Of a stretch of 64,000 bases of DNA, positions 1-8,923 are shown in pieces (position 1 is the stretch's first letter; every line of letters starts with the position of its first letter). The position numbers and the translations under genes were made by a program. This stretch comes from an uncultured Acidobacteriaceae bacterium (GTDB lineage Bacteria; Acidobacteriota; Terriglobia; Terriglobales; Acidobacteriaceae), in assembly GCA_937879855.1 (NCBI GenBank), contig CALFMO010000023.1, positions 1 through 64,000 of the forward strand, in the 5' to 3' direction. The notes beneath the pieces are model-generated. The model was not told the DNA's origin. It was given only the letters and a program-made list of their open reading frames with translations, and made no database searches.

Positions 1-2
1 TC

Positions 3-107
3 TGGGAAATTCGGGTCGCTTCGATCCTGAAGCTGGACCGCGCCGAAAAGGCCGCACCGGAGGATCAGGAACACGATGAATCACCCCAGGAGGAGACGGC
101 CGCATAG
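3..107 (+). CDS. C-terminal end of an unidentified protein (cut by window start)
   Basis: Frame 3 is open from the window edge and encodes 34 residues beginning WEIRVASILKLDR and ending in an acidic tail (PEDQEHDESPQEETAA) before a TAG stop. It lies 66 bp upstream of the VirB11-like gene on the same strand, so it is probably the end of another transfer (mating-pair formation) gene. Too little is present to assign a family. Confidence 0.5.
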   Translation, partial: WEIRVASILKLDRAEKAAPEDQEHDESPQEETAA

Positions 108-173
108 GGCCTTGCTCTTCTTTCTCGGAAGCCTAGCTCAACGCTGGGCTTCCATCGCTGTGAGGTTCCCGCT

Positions 174-1166
174 ATGAGCTTCGAGTTAATCCTGCCATTC
201 CTTCGACCGATTGAACCGCTATTGCTGGACGACAGCATCAGCGAAATCATGGGCAATCCCGATGCCTCATGGTGGTACGAACGCGACGGAATCATCCGCC
301 AGGAAAAGACTATTTTCTTCGACGCGGGCAAACTCCGCACTGGACTTGAAGTCATTGCCAATCAACTCGGTAAGAAACTTGACGAAGATAACCCACTCCT
401 GAACGCCCAGCTTCCAGATGGGAGCCGGCTTGCGGCAGTAATCCCTCCCGTTGTGCGCCCTTTACCTGCCCTGACAATCAGGAAATTCACCAGTCGCCAT
501 TACACCGTCGATGACCTTATCGCTCGCGGAACGCTGAGCCGCTCGCTTGCGGACTTTTTAGCGGAGCAGATTCGCAACGGAAAGACGTTGCTTATCAGTG
601 GTGGAACGGGGACTGGAAAGACGACACTCTTGCGGATATTGGCTGACTTTATTCCAGAACAGGATCGGATCGTCGTCATCGAGGACACCTCAGAGCTCCA
701 CATCAAGAAGCCAAACATTCTGGCGGTCGAATGCCAGACCGACACATTCAAGTCCAACATCTCTTTCGATGACCTTCTAAAGTCCGCTCTTCGCTGGCGA
801 CCAGACCGGATCATCCTCGGCGAAGTGCGCGGAATCGAGTCCCGGACCCTGCTCGATTCCTTCAACACGGGCCATGCGGGATCGATCGCAACGATTCATG
901 CCAATTCGGCAGAGAAGGCTCTCCGGCGATTCGCCAATCTCGTCATGCGCAACCACGCTCAAACCACTTTCTCCGACACCGAGGCAGAGATCGGAGAAGC
1001 AGTTGATTTGGTCGTTCATGTCGAGCGACAACCGGGACAACGCATCCTCCGCGAGGTGCTGGCGCTTCGTGGTTATGACCGCAGCGCGAAACGCTTCCTG
1101 ATCGAGCCGGTATTCGAGGCGCAACGCGGGGAGCCCAGTCCCGCTGCCCACAAAAAGATTGTTTAA
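174..1166 (+). CDS. VirB11/TrbB/CpaF-family secretion ATPase
   Basis: A 330-residue hexameric ATPase of the kind that powers type IV secretion channels at the inner face of the cytoplasmic membrane. Visible motifs are the P-loop GGTGTGKTT near residue 143, the Asp/Glu-rich stretch VVIEDTSEL just after it, the Walker B-like region RPDRIILGEVRG, and the His-box region TGHAGSIATIHANS. Length matches TrbB/VirB11 proteins. The ATG is preceded by a GAGG ribosome binding site. Its place just upstream of coupling-protein and relaxase genes argues for conjugation rather than pilus assembly (CpaF). The TrbB versus VirB11 subfamily is not resolved by eye. Confidence 0.9.
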   Translation: MSFELILPFLRPIEPLLLDDSISEIMGNPDASWWYERDGIIRQEKTIFFDAGKLRTGLEVIANQLGKKLDEDNPLLNAQLPDGSRLAAVIPPVVRPLPALTIRKFTSRHYTVDDLIARGTLSRSLADFLAEQIRNGKTLLISGGTGTGKTTLLRILADFIPEQDRIVVIEDTSELHIKKPNILAVECQTDTFKSNISFDDLLKSALRWRPDRIILGEVRGIESRTLLDSFNTGHAGSIATIHANSAEKALRRFANLVMRNHAQTTFSDTEAEIGEAVDLVVHVERQPGQRILREVLALRGYDRSAKRFLIEPVFEAQRGEPSPAAHKKIV

Positions 1167-1194
1167 TTTCGGTACCTGCAAAAGGAGAACAAAC

Positions 1195-1509
1195 ATGCCA
1201 CTGCTTGAGATCAACCAAATCCGCCACATCTGTGCTTCTGTTCGGCTCGATGAAGTCACCGCCGCACAGGTCGATCAGTACGCCGCTTTTATTCACGCAT
1301 CCGCCGACGACGTTGTGGACAAGGCACTGAACTATGTGTTCTCAAAGGACCGTGACTTCCAGGACTTCCTCAAGACGCCACAAGCCAAGCAGGTTGCGTC
1401 GACTTTGCGTGTCCGTAAAGGTCCAAGCAATGGTGCGGCAGAGGAGCCTGCAAAGAAGCTTGTCGCCGGAGTGGAGTCCAACCCTTCTGTGCATGCGGTA
1501 AAGGCGTGA
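1195..1509 (+). CDS. Small conserved protein of the transfer module, function unknown
   Basis: A 104-residue soluble protein. The ATG at 1195 was chosen because AAGGAG lies 8 bases upstream; the longer open frame starting at 1159 overlaps the ATPase gene. The N-terminal part (SVRLDEVTAAQVDQYAAFI, then a helical ALNYVFSKD segment) has the look of a short DNA-binding domain of ribbon-helix-helix or related type, but no family is recognised. The C-terminus is low complexity (Ala/Glu/Lys). It is 28 bp downstream of the ATPase gene and probably co-transcribed with it. Role in conjugation is inferred from position only. Confidence 0.6.
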   Translation: MPLLEINQIRHICASVRLDEVTAAQVDQYAAFIHASADDVVDKALNYVFSKDRDFQDFLKTPQAKQVASTLRVRKGPSNGAAEEPAKKLVAGVESNPSVHAVKA

Positions 1510-1677
1510 TCCCACCGTTAATTTCGTGGTGCTGCGAAAACGGTGCTTCGCACCGGAAGAATTTTGACACTCCACCCCTTCGAGGGTCGTGCAAGTGCAC
1601 CACGGTGCACTTTCAGCGGTTTCAAGGACATAACGATTTCCGGTGCACTTGGGTGCACCCGTCAAACCCGAGGGAAC
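1510..1677. other. oriT: Candidate origin of transfer (oriT) / operator region rich in inverted repeats
   Basis: This 168-bp non-coding segment holds several palindromes. CGGTGC-TTC-GCACCG is a hairpin at 1541-1555. CCCT-TCG-AGGG is a hairpin near 1574-1584. AAGTGCACC-AC-GGTGCACTT is a perfect 9-bp inverted repeat at 1593-1612. GGTGCACTT recurs at 1642-1650, followed at once by the palindrome GGGTGCACCC at 1651-1660. The hexamer GTGCAC therefore appears four times. It stands immediately before a small DNA-binding-protein gene, then TrwB- and TrwC-type genes, the layout of oriT-trwABC in R388-like elements. The nic site cannot be located by eye; the repeats could also be operators. Confidence 0.5.
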
Positions 1678-2046
1678 ATGGCAATTTTGAAAGCTACGGC
1701 ACACGCCATTTCTGATACCGACCACGCCCTAAATCGCGTCTTCCCCGTGACCGCGAAGCTAACAAAAGACGAACTGGGAAAGGTTACTGAGTTTGCTAGG
1801 TCGCAGGGACTTGCACGGGGCGAATGGATACGCGATGTGATCCTGAAGGAAATGAGCAACGGATCCGCTAGCGATCCATCCCTCGCCGAGATTCTTGGGG
1901 TTCGCTTGCTGCTGGTAAATGTGTTGCGGCCTCTGGCGGCAGGCCAGAGACTTACACCAGAGGCGTTCGACAAACTGCTCGACGAAATCAGCGAGGCCAA
2001 GCACGCCCTCGCCGGAAAGCTGGCCGCTTCCGCAGGAAGGAAATAG
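1678..2046 (+). CDS. TrwA/MobC-like relaxosome accessory protein (ribbon-helix-helix type)
   Basis: A 122-residue protein starting at the ATG at 1678; the open frame extends upstream to 1543 but that part covers the inverted repeats. The segment FPVTAKLTKDELGKVTEFARSQGLARGEWIRDVILKEM (in short pieces: a beta strand, then two helices) resembles the RHH domain of mobilisation accessory proteins that bind oriT and help load the relaxase. The C-terminal half is helical and likely oligomerises. It is 2 bp from the coupling-protein gene, as trwA is close to trwB. It may also repress this operon through the upstream GTGCAC repeats. The family call is by pattern and context. Confidence 0.65.
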   Translation: MAILKATAHAISDTDHALNRVFPVTAKLTKDELGKVTEFARSQGLARGEWIRDVILKEMSNGSASDPSLAEILGVRLLLVNVLRPLAAGQRLTPEAFDKLLDEISEAKHALAGKLAASAGRK

Positions 2047-2048
2047 CG

Positions 2049-4055
2049 ATGGCAATGACAAAGTGGGGACGCAAGGAATCCATCATCTGGCCACCGCACA
2101 GCCCGATTTATACGTACGGAGCGGTATTCATGGCGCTCGTTCTGACCGGACTTTTTCTTTACTGTCGGTTCACCTTCGGCAACAGCCCCTTGCAGAGGTT
2201 CTACACGCCCACCTACATCCGATCGAGCGTTGCAGGAGCAATCGGAACAAGCCGGCGAGACAACTACCGGATGCTCATGGTGGGCGCTCGCGGAATTAGA
2301 CCGCGTCTGGCGACGAACACCGACGTGACCGACGGCACTACGCCGCAACCGGGCGGCAAGCCCATCCCGCTCGCGCTCTCGCAGCCCGCCTTCCAGCACG
2401 GCTATACGATCCTTTACCTAGGGCAGGAGCAGAGCTATATCGACGCGTCCTTGAGTGCCTATCTCAGGAGCGCGGTTTACGGTAGCGATGGCCTTTTCGA
2501 TCTCTACAAGATCCCCCTGCTTTTCGGTCTGCTATCACTGGTCATCCAGCTGCCGTTTTCCATCACCAAGGACGTTCGACGGCGCAAGGCACTGAGATAC
2601 GGAAGACGACTTAAAGGCCCCGAGATGATGACTCCGAGGGAGTTCAACAACAGGGTCGGGGGGGATGGCATAGGCATTAAGACCAAAGAAATGAAGACCA
2701 TGATCCGCATACCGCGACGGGCAGAGGCCCAACACATGCAGATCATCGGGGATACCGGAGCGGGCAAGACTATGATCATGCTCCAAATTCTTCGGCAGAT
2801 AAAACATCGTGGCGATTCCGCGATCATCTACGACCCCGCACGAGAGTTCGTCAAACGCTTTTACGACCCACAAAACGGCGACGTTATCCTCAATCCGCTC
2901 GATAAGCGGTGTCCCTACTGGGGGCCCTCTGAAGAACTCCGCCGACGCTCCGAGGCGAAGGCTCTGGCGGTGTCCCTCTTCCAGCCGCCGCAGGACAAGA
3001 AGGGTGAATTTTTCATCGAGTCCCCCCAGAAGATCTTCGCCTTCCTGATGGCCTATGGCCCGACGCCAGAGGAGTTGGTGAAGTGGATGTCGGACCCGCA
3101 GGAGATCGACCGAAGGCTGAAAGGAACAGAGCATGCTCACCTGATCGACCCGAGGGCGCACCAACAGCGTGCTGGAGTTCTTGGCTCGCTTGGACTCGTC
3201 GCCGACAGCCTCCGCCTCTTGCCGAAAAAGGGCGACGGGAATAGTGAGTGGTCGGCCACAGAGTGGGCCGAGACGCGGCAGGGCTGGATCTTCATTACTT
3301 CGCTTCCCGCTGAACGTGAGGCACTTCGACCGCTTCAAAGTCTATGGATCGACCTGCTGGTCTTGCGTCTCCTCAACGAACCGAAGGAAGGACAGAAGCG
3401 GGCATGGTTCGTGATCGACGAGTTGGCGAGTTTGCAAAAGCTACCCCAGCTCCATACCGCCATTACAGAGAATCGAAAGAGCGACAACCCTGTGATTCTG
3501 GGTTTCCAAGGAAAGGCCCAGCTGGAATACCTATACGGCCACCTGGCTGAGGTTATGCTCTCCCAACCGGCTACCAGCATTTGGCTGAAAACGAAGGAGC
3601 CAACGGCTGGCGAGTGGGTCAGCAAGTTTATTGGGAAGGTCGAGATCGAACGGCTGCGCGAAACCCACTTCGACGGTTCCCGTGCTGGCCGGAACTTCGC
3701 GCTGGACCGGCAGGTTGAACCGCTAGTGATGGAGTCCGAAATCTCAGGACTACCGGACCTCCACGCCTATATGAAGTACGAGAACTATGTGACGCGCTTC
3801 TCATTTCCGTACTTCGATATGCCCGCTGTCACCACTGACTTCGATCTGCGCGACACGCCCGACGACAAGCTCCCCTACGATCCCAAAAACATCGGAGCGG
3901 CTAAACCCCTGTTGCGTTGGCTTGCTTTGAAGCCGGAGGCAGATGTGCCCACGCCGCCGCGAAAATCGCCGCGGACCGCGACGGAGATCGTCCCACAGGA
4001 GAGCGACGCCGAGCGAAACGTCAACGCCCAACAAAGCCTCAATCTTCGGGGCTAG
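2049..4055 (+). CDS. Type IV coupling protein, TrwB/TraD/VirD4 family
   Basis: A 668-residue inner-membrane DNA-pumping ATPase that links the relaxosome to the secretion channel. Two membrane segments are visible near the N-terminus (around residues 20-40, FMALVLTGLFLYC, and 158-175, LFGLLSLVIQL). A cytoplasmic ATPase domain follows, with Walker A GDTGAGKT near residue 235, a conserved YDPAREF segment after it, and Walker B AWFVIDELASL near residue 455. The next motif NRKSDNPVILGFQGKAQL is typical of the family. The tail is Pro-rich. The gene starts 2 bp after the RHH gene and is followed 8 bp later by the relaxase, so all three are one operon. Confidence 0.92.
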   Translation: MAMTKWGRKESIIWPPHSPIYTYGAVFMALVLTGLFLYCRFTFGNSPLQRFYTPTYIRSSVAGAIGTSRRDNYRMLMVGARGIRPRLATNTDVTDGTTPQPGGKPIPLALSQPAFQHGYTILYLGQEQSYIDASLSAYLRSAVYGSDGLFDLYKIPLLFGLLSLVIQLPFSITKDVRRRKALRYGRRLKGPEMMTPREFNNRVGGDGIGIKTKEMKTMIRIPRRAEAQHMQIIGDTGAGKTMIMLQILRQIKHRGDSAIIYDPAREFVKRFYDPQNGDVILNPLDKRCPYWGPSEELRRRSEAKALAVSLFQPPQDKKGEFFIESPQKIFAFLMAYGPTPEELVKWMSDPQEIDRRLKGTEHAHLIDPRAHQQRAGVLGSLGLVADSLRLLPKKGDGNSEWSATEWAETRQGWIFITSLPAEREALRPLQSLWIDLLVLRLLNEPKEGQKRAWFVIDELASLQKLPQLHTAITENRKSDNPVILGFQGKAQLEYLYGHLAEVMLSQPATSIWLKTKEPTAGEWVSKFIGKVEIERLRETHFDGSRAGRNFALDRQVEPLVMESEISGLPDLHAYMKYENYVTRFSFPYFDMPAVTTDFDLRDTPDDKLPYDPKNIGAAKPLLRWLALKPEADVPTPPRKSPRTATEIVPQESDAERNVNAQQSLNLRG

Positions 4056-4063
4056 TAACGGCC

Positions 4064-6781
4064 ATGCTGACTATTTCAAAGCCGCTCTCCGCTACTCAGG
4101 CGCAGACCTATCACCAGAGGGAGTTCACCGCTAAGGAACAGAACTATTGGTCGCAACGCGGCGTCATTGCGGGCGAATGGCAAGGCCGATTGGCCGGGCA
4201 GTTCGGCCTCGCCGGGACCGTTTCTGCCCAGGACTTCGCGAAACTCAGCCAGGGCCAGCATCCACAGAGCGGCGAGCAGCTTGTGCGGCAACGAGCGTCG
4301 TATAAATATCAGGATGCAGACGGCAAGACCATCAACACGATGGAGCATCGAGCCGGATGGGACGCGACCTTCTCCGCACCCAAGTCTGTGTCTCTCACCG
4401 CGTTAGTCGGCGGCGATGATCGTGTTCGCGAAGCACACCGGGACAGCGTCCGTGTTGCCCTAGACCAACTTGAATACTACACACAAGCCCGGATCGGGGG
4501 GAATCATCCGCCCGAGACCACGGGCAGGTTTATCGCCGCCAAATTTGAGCACGATACGGCCCGCCCGGTCGATGGCTATGTCGCCCCGCAACTGCACACA
4601 CATGCGGTCGTTTTCAACGTGACGGAGCGCGACAACGGCCAGCCTCGCGCCATCCAGCCGCAGAGCCTCTTCGCCTCACAGCAATTCGCGACCGCTATCT
4701 ATCAATCCGAATTGACCTACAGACTGCGCCAACTCGGTTACGAAATCACGGCAGGTCGGAGCGGCGCACCGGAGATCAAAGGCTACACGCAGGAATACCT
4801 CGACGCATCCAGTCCGCGCAGCCAACAGATTCGTGAGTACCTTGAACGCACGGGCCGCTCGGGGAAGGAAGCTGCCGAGATCGCTGCGCACTCTACGCGT
4901 GACCGCAAGGAAATTCATTCGCCACGCGAAGTGATGGCCGCGCATCGGAAGCTGGCGGCGGCCTTTGGGCACCAAGCCGATGCGGTTGTACACGCAGCGT
5001 GGGAACGGTCTCAACATCAAGAGAAACCTGTCAACTCGTTTGACCGTGTACGAGAATCTGTGACCTTTTCCCGCGACAAGAACTTCGAGCGTGAGGCCGT
5101 TGTAGATGAACGTGCGCTGATCCGCGATGGGCTCCGGCGTGGCATGGGCGAGATCACTCATGCCCAAGTCCGCGCTAATCTTCAAACCCGCTTGGCTTCC
5201 GGAGAATTTCAAATCGTCGAGCGCCCTCAGAGCGTTCCCGGCCGTCAGTTCACCACCGCAAAAACCATCGAGGCCGAGCACGAAATTATCCGCAGAGTCC
5301 GTGAAGGGCAAAACAATATGGAGCCGGTTCTTCCGCGTCCGCAGGCTATCGCCGTTGCCGACCAGCACCCGAACCTGAACCAGGCACAAAAGAGCGTGGT
5401 GGAGGACGTGCTTCGCTCGCCGGACCGCATTCAAGGAATCCAAGGCTTCGCCGGCTCGGGGAAGACGACCACGCTCACGGTCATCCGCAGCGCCGCGGAA
5501 AGGCAGGGCTATCAGGTTGAGGGCTTCGCCCCGACCTCCCGCGCCGCGCGACAACTGAATGAGGCAGGAATTGAAGCGGGAACCCTGCAAGGCTTCCTCG
5601 TCCGCGCTGCGAATCCCGACCTACGACAGCAAAAGCACTTCTACCTTGTGGATGAATCGAGCCTTGCCAGCACCAACCAGATGCGCGAGTTTCTTTCGCG
5701 TGTTGGTCCTAATGACCACGTGCTTCTGGTCGGCGATATCCGCCAGCATCAAGGCGTGGAAGCGGGCCGCCCCTTCGAGCAATTGCAGGAGGCAGGAATG
5801 CGAACAGCGACGCTGGACGACATCGTTCGGCAGAAGGACCCAACTCTGAAATCTGCCGTCGAGCTACTGGCGACAAGTCAAGTCTCCGCTGCGCTCGATG
5901 TACTCCAGCAACACGGCCATGTGAAGGAAATCCCCGGCGCAGGAGAGCGCATGCTCACCATCGCCAAGAGCTACGTCGAATCACCCGAGAACACTCTCAT
6001 CGTCTCACCGGACAATGCTTCGCGCCGCGAGTTGAACGTGGCTGTCCGCGAGGAGCTGAAGGCCACCGGAATTCTTGCCCCGGAAGATCATGCTTTTCCT
6101 GTTTTAGTTCAGCGTCAGGACATGACCGGAGCGGAACGATCCTGGGCAACCCACTACGAGATCAACGACGTAGTTCGTTACTCACGTGGCAGCAAAGCCA
6201 TCGGAATCGAAGCCGCCGCCTACGCATCGGTCGTCGCGATCAACCCATCCTCAAACCAACTCACCGTCGAAAAAGCGAACGGAGAACTTGCGACCTACGA
6301 TCCCCGCCGCCTCACCGGCGTCAGCGTCTACCAAGAGATCGAACGCGAGTTCTCCGTGGGTGACCGCATCCAGTTCACCGCGCCCAATAAATCGCTGGGC
6401 GTTGCCAATCGCGACCTCGCAACAGTCGAATCATTTGCGCCGGATGGCCGCGTTACCGCGCGGCTGGACAACGACCGCCAGATCAAATTCAACGCCAGCG
6501 AGCATCGTCACTTCGACCACGGCTACGCCGTCACCAGTCACAGCTCCCAGGGCCTCACCGCCGAGCGCGTTCTAGTCCACGCCGATAGCGGCGTCCACCC
6601 AAACCTCCTCAACTCGCGCTTCGCCTACGTCTCCATCTCACGCGCTAGCCACCAAGCCACGCTCTTCACCGACGACATGGCAAAACTCGGCCCTCAGCTC
6701 GGAGCCGATGTCACGAAGACCTCAGCTCTGGAGATCAATAAAGCCGCATCTATCGCTCAAGGAATTGGACTAGGGCTGTGA
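4064..6781 (+). CDS. MobF-family conjugative relaxase-helicase (TrwC/TraI-like)
   Basis: A 905-residue bifunctional protein that nicks oriT, stays covalently bound to the 5' end and unwinds the strand. The N-terminal relaxase domain (about 1-300) has the metal-binding His triad in PQLHTHAVVFN near residue 180, and early tyrosines (Y16, Y28) that are candidates for the nicking residue. A SF1 helicase domain follows, with Walker A GFAGSGKTTTL near 462, FYLVDESSLAS (motif II) and the late motif YAVTSHSSQGLTAERV. I chose ATG 4064 because the MLTISKP start fits the family; the open frame extends back to 3917 inside the coupling-protein gene. The length is similar to TrwC. Confidence 0.93.
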   Translation: MLTISKPLSATQAQTYHQREFTAKEQNYWSQRGVIAGEWQGRLAGQFGLAGTVSAQDFAKLSQGQHPQSGEQLVRQRASYKYQDADGKTINTMEHRAGWDATFSAPKSVSLTALVGGDDRVREAHRDSVRVALDQLEYYTQARIGGNHPPETTGRFIAAKFEHDTARPVDGYVAPQLHTHAVVFNVTERDNGQPRAIQPQSLFASQQFATAIYQSELTYRLRQLGYEITAGRSGAPEIKGYTQEYLDASSPRSQQIREYLERTGRSGKEAAEIAAHSTRDRKEIHSPREVMAAHRKLAAAFGHQADAVVHAAWERSQHQEKPVNSFDRVRESVTFSRDKNFEREAVVDERALIRDGLRRGMGEITHAQVRANLQTRLASGEFQIVERPQSVPGRQFTTAKTIEAEHEIIRRVREGQNNMEPVLPRPQAIAVADQHPNLNQAQKSVVEDVLRSPDRIQGIQGFAGSGKTTTLTVIRSAAERQGYQVEGFAPTSRAARQLNEAGIEAGTLQGFLVRAANPDLRQQKHFYLVDESSLASTNQMREFLSRVGPNDHVLLVGDIRQHQGVEAGRPFEQLQEAGMRTATLDDIVRQKDPTLKSAVELLATSQVSAALDVLQQHGHVKEIPGAGERMLTIAKSYVESPENTLIVSPDNASRRELNVAVREELKATGILAPEDHAFPVLVQRQDMTGAERSWATHYEINDVVRYSRGSKAIGIEAAAYASVVAINPSSNQLTVEKANGELATYDPRRLTGVSVYQEIEREFSVGDRIQFTAPNKSLGVANRDLATVESFAPDGRVTARLDNDRQIKFNASEHRHFDHGYAVTSHSSQGLTAERVLVHADSGVHPNLLNSRFAYVSISRASHQATLFTDDMAKLGPQLGADVTKTSALEINKAASIAQGIGLGL

Positions 6782-6807
6782 CAATGCCGACAGTCGCCAG
6801 GTTTTCC

Positions 6808-7881
6808 CTAAGGTTGGAGCACTGCAATTGGATCTGCGGCAAATTCCTCAAACGATTTCGCGGTGTAGTTGACATTGCCTCCTAGAAACCTTTTGTATCG
6901 CTCTTGTTCCTGCTGCGCTTCATCAGGCTTCTTTCCCGGATGCTGATTGATAACGGAGATACTGAGCGGAACGACGCGATTGGTTTGAGCGCGCTTCAGC
7001 AGATACTTGATGTGTATGTCGGCATCAGGGAATGAGTACCCACAGAAGACGACGTGCTTCACCTTGCGCAAAGCAACATCTGTGCGATTCCAAATCGTGC
7101 TGAGAAAAGTGTTGTTCAGGTCTTTATAAAAGGTAGGCGGCACGATGAGCGGAGAATACACACTTCCACATTGTGGGCAGGCCGCCTTGGCAAAATCCGA
7201 TATGAGGCGGGTCACGACGCCCTTTTCCTTCGGCGTAATTTCGAGTTCGTTGCAGGTCGGACAGAATAGCCAATTCAGTGAGCCATGTGGTTTGAACAGT
7301 GAAATGCTTTGGTCACGGCGCGGGCGTCTCCAGTCACCGGGCCTGTCGAAGTTGCGAAATTCTGCTCCATAATCTAGGTCCATCCCATGCACGTGCTCTT
7401 CGGTGAGTGCGTTATCGATGAGGATGTCATAGTTAGTTGAGACGAAGGTGACATTCCGCAATTCGTTCGCCTTGTGGAGAGCACCCACAAGCTTGCGATG
7501 GAGTTCAGCGTGTCCGCCGAGTTTGGCGTCCAAGACTTTCGCTACGAGAAATACCAGGTACTGAGCGATGAACCTCAGGCGACCACTGTTCGTAGCCCTG
7601 TTTTCGATGTCGAAATTCCTGAAAGACTCCTTGCGCATGATGGCAAGGTCCGTGAGACCGAGCACCTCCTCGAAGGTTGGAAACTTAATATTGGGGATAT
7701 CGCCGTTATCTACATCGATCTGAAACATGAAGGCAAAGAACGTCGCCAGCTCTCGATCCATTTCATCTTGACTGGCTTTGAAGGCTGGGGAGACAAAATA
7801 ATCCCTGAATAGCTCTCCCTGCAAAGGCGCGCCTTCTGCCTTTGAGGCTCCGGCTCCGAGGAAAATCGCGGTATCGACCAT
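6808..7881 (-). CDS. SIR2-like domain protein, probable NAD-consuming defence effector
   Basis: A 357-residue protein with a sirtuin/Rossmann fold: FLGAGASKAEG at the N-terminus (NAD-binding GAG motif), TFVSTNYDILIDNAL, FKPHGSLNW (the catalytic His motif), two Cys pairs (CPTCNE and CPQCGS, a zinc ribbon), and VVFCGYSFPDADIHI. SIR2-like proteins of this kind act in phage defence by depleting NAD when paired with a sensor. The ATG at 7881 is preceded by AAGGGGAG; the frame reads back to 7986 but without a better start. No helicase, Argonaute or STAND partner is adjacent. It is convergent with the relaxase (26 bp apart) and 115 bp downstream of the ImmA/IrrE gene. Confidence 0.8.
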   Translation of the reverse strand: MVDTAIFLGAGASKAEGAPLQGELFRDYFVSPAFKASQDEMDRELATFFAFMFQIDVDNGDIPNIKFPTFEEVLGLTDLAIMRKESFRNFDIENRATNSGRLRFIAQYLVFLVAKVLDAKLGGHAELHRKLVGALHKANELRNVTFVSTNYDILIDNALTEEHVHGMDLDYGAEFRNFDRPGDWRRPRRDQSISLFKPHGSLNWLFCPTCNELEITPKEKGVVTRLISDFAKAACPQCGSVYSPLIVPPTFYKDLNNTFLSTIWNRTDVALRKVKHVVFCGYSFPDADIHIKYLLKRAQTNRVVPLSISVINQHPGKKPDEAQQEQERYKRFLGGNVNYTAKSFEEFAADPIAVLQP

Positions 7882-7996
7882 TGGGGCTCCCCTTATGGTG
7901 GTTGCTAAGACAAATTCACTGCCCGCGGAGCTTTGGTGACATCGCGGACGCTGGCAGCAGCCTACAATGCGAAGTGTAGATGACATTGCCTCAATG

Positions 7997-8923
7997 TTAG
8001 GGCTCCGCAGAGGCGGCTAGGCTGATGACATGCGGCTTCAGGTATGTGATCAGCGTCAGGAGTTCGTGTCCATTGTGGAAGGCTTCGAATAGGAACAAAT
8101 GTTCCTCTTGGCGATCATCCCGCAGGATAATCTCCTCCTTCCCGATCGGACCGCGCTTGCGCCAGGAACAATAGCTTCGCACGATATTGAAGCAGTCGCG
8201 TTCCGTCAGTCCAGAATACCTTTCCTCAAACAGCCGTGAACGGATGAAGTAGCGGCAGGGGTCCGTCGGATCAAAATCGGCGTCTGGATAACGTGGGTGT
8301 TGGCTGACAATACCGAGCGCGGGAATATCGAGCGCTTCAACAAGCCGCCACATCGAAGACGTTAGTGTGTTGCCAAATCTCTTGCTGGCAAGCTGAACGA
8401 GAGCGAAAGATGGAGATGAACTCCGTGAGAAATCCACGAACTCGTCTTGGAGAAAGAGGAGCCGCCCCGCTCCGTAATTTGCCTCGGCTTCGACTTGCTC
8501 GTGACAATCGGGACTCAGACTGAAGGTGTTGTCCCCATGAAGAAGAGTTTGGTGCCACTCCGTCACGCTGTGGATTACTTCGTGCGCCTCGTTCCAGCGC
8601 CATTTTAGTTGATGTAGCGAGCTATCAATGAGAACGCGCTTCCGATCCGGCACATAGAGCGCTTTCAAATCCCATTTGCGAACTGCATCCAGAAGTAGCA
8701 TCGGCCGTTTTGCGATCTGCTTACCCGCAATAACGGCCTTGCTGAAGAACTCGCGCAATGCGCTGTCGTCTTGAGTGGAATAATACTGCCGGTCGAGCTT
8801 TAGCAAGTCGAATACGTCGGCAAGCTCGATGGGCGGTTCCGGATTTCCTAGACCGCGAAGAATTTTGCCGACCTGAATGTCGATATCACGGGCCGTTCGC
8901 GTATCTAGGAATCGGTTTTTCAC
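7997..8923 (-). CDS. ImmA/IrrE-family metallopeptidase
   Basis: A 308-residue protein with the zinc-peptidase motif HEVIH in WNEAHEVIHSVTEWH near residue 110, and a following Glu-rich helix EQVEAEANYGAGRLLF, the usual ImmA/IrrE arrangement. These peptidases cleave a partner XRE-type repressor and so derepress mobile-element genes. The XRE gene directly upstream overlaps it by 4 bp (8920-8923), so the pair is translationally coupled and very likely the protease and its substrate. The C-terminal 130 residues are not recognised and may be a sensing part. Confidence 0.85.
   Translation of the reverse strand: MKNRFLDTRTARDIDIQVGKILRGLGNPEPPIELADVFDLLKLDRQYYSTQDDSALREFFSKAVIAGKQIAKRPMLLLDAVRKWDLKALYVPDRKRVLIDSSLHQLKWRWNEAHEVIHSVTEWHQTLLHGDNTFSLSPDCHEQVEAEANYGAGRLLFLQDEFVDFSRSSSPSFALVQLASKRFGNTLTSSMWRLVEALDIPALGIVSQHPRYPDADFDPTDPCRYFIRSRLFEERYSGLTERDCFNIVRSYCSWRKRGPIGKEEIILRDDRQEEHLFLFEAFHNGHELLTLITYLKPHVISLAASAEP

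Noticed and set aside
4676..5590. 304-residue minus-strand open frame
   Set aside because: Antisense to the relaxase-helicase gene, whose motifs are intact.
6808..7881. Thoeris or DSR system
   Set aside because: No TIR-domain gene is adjacent, and the protein is far shorter than DSR1/DSR2.
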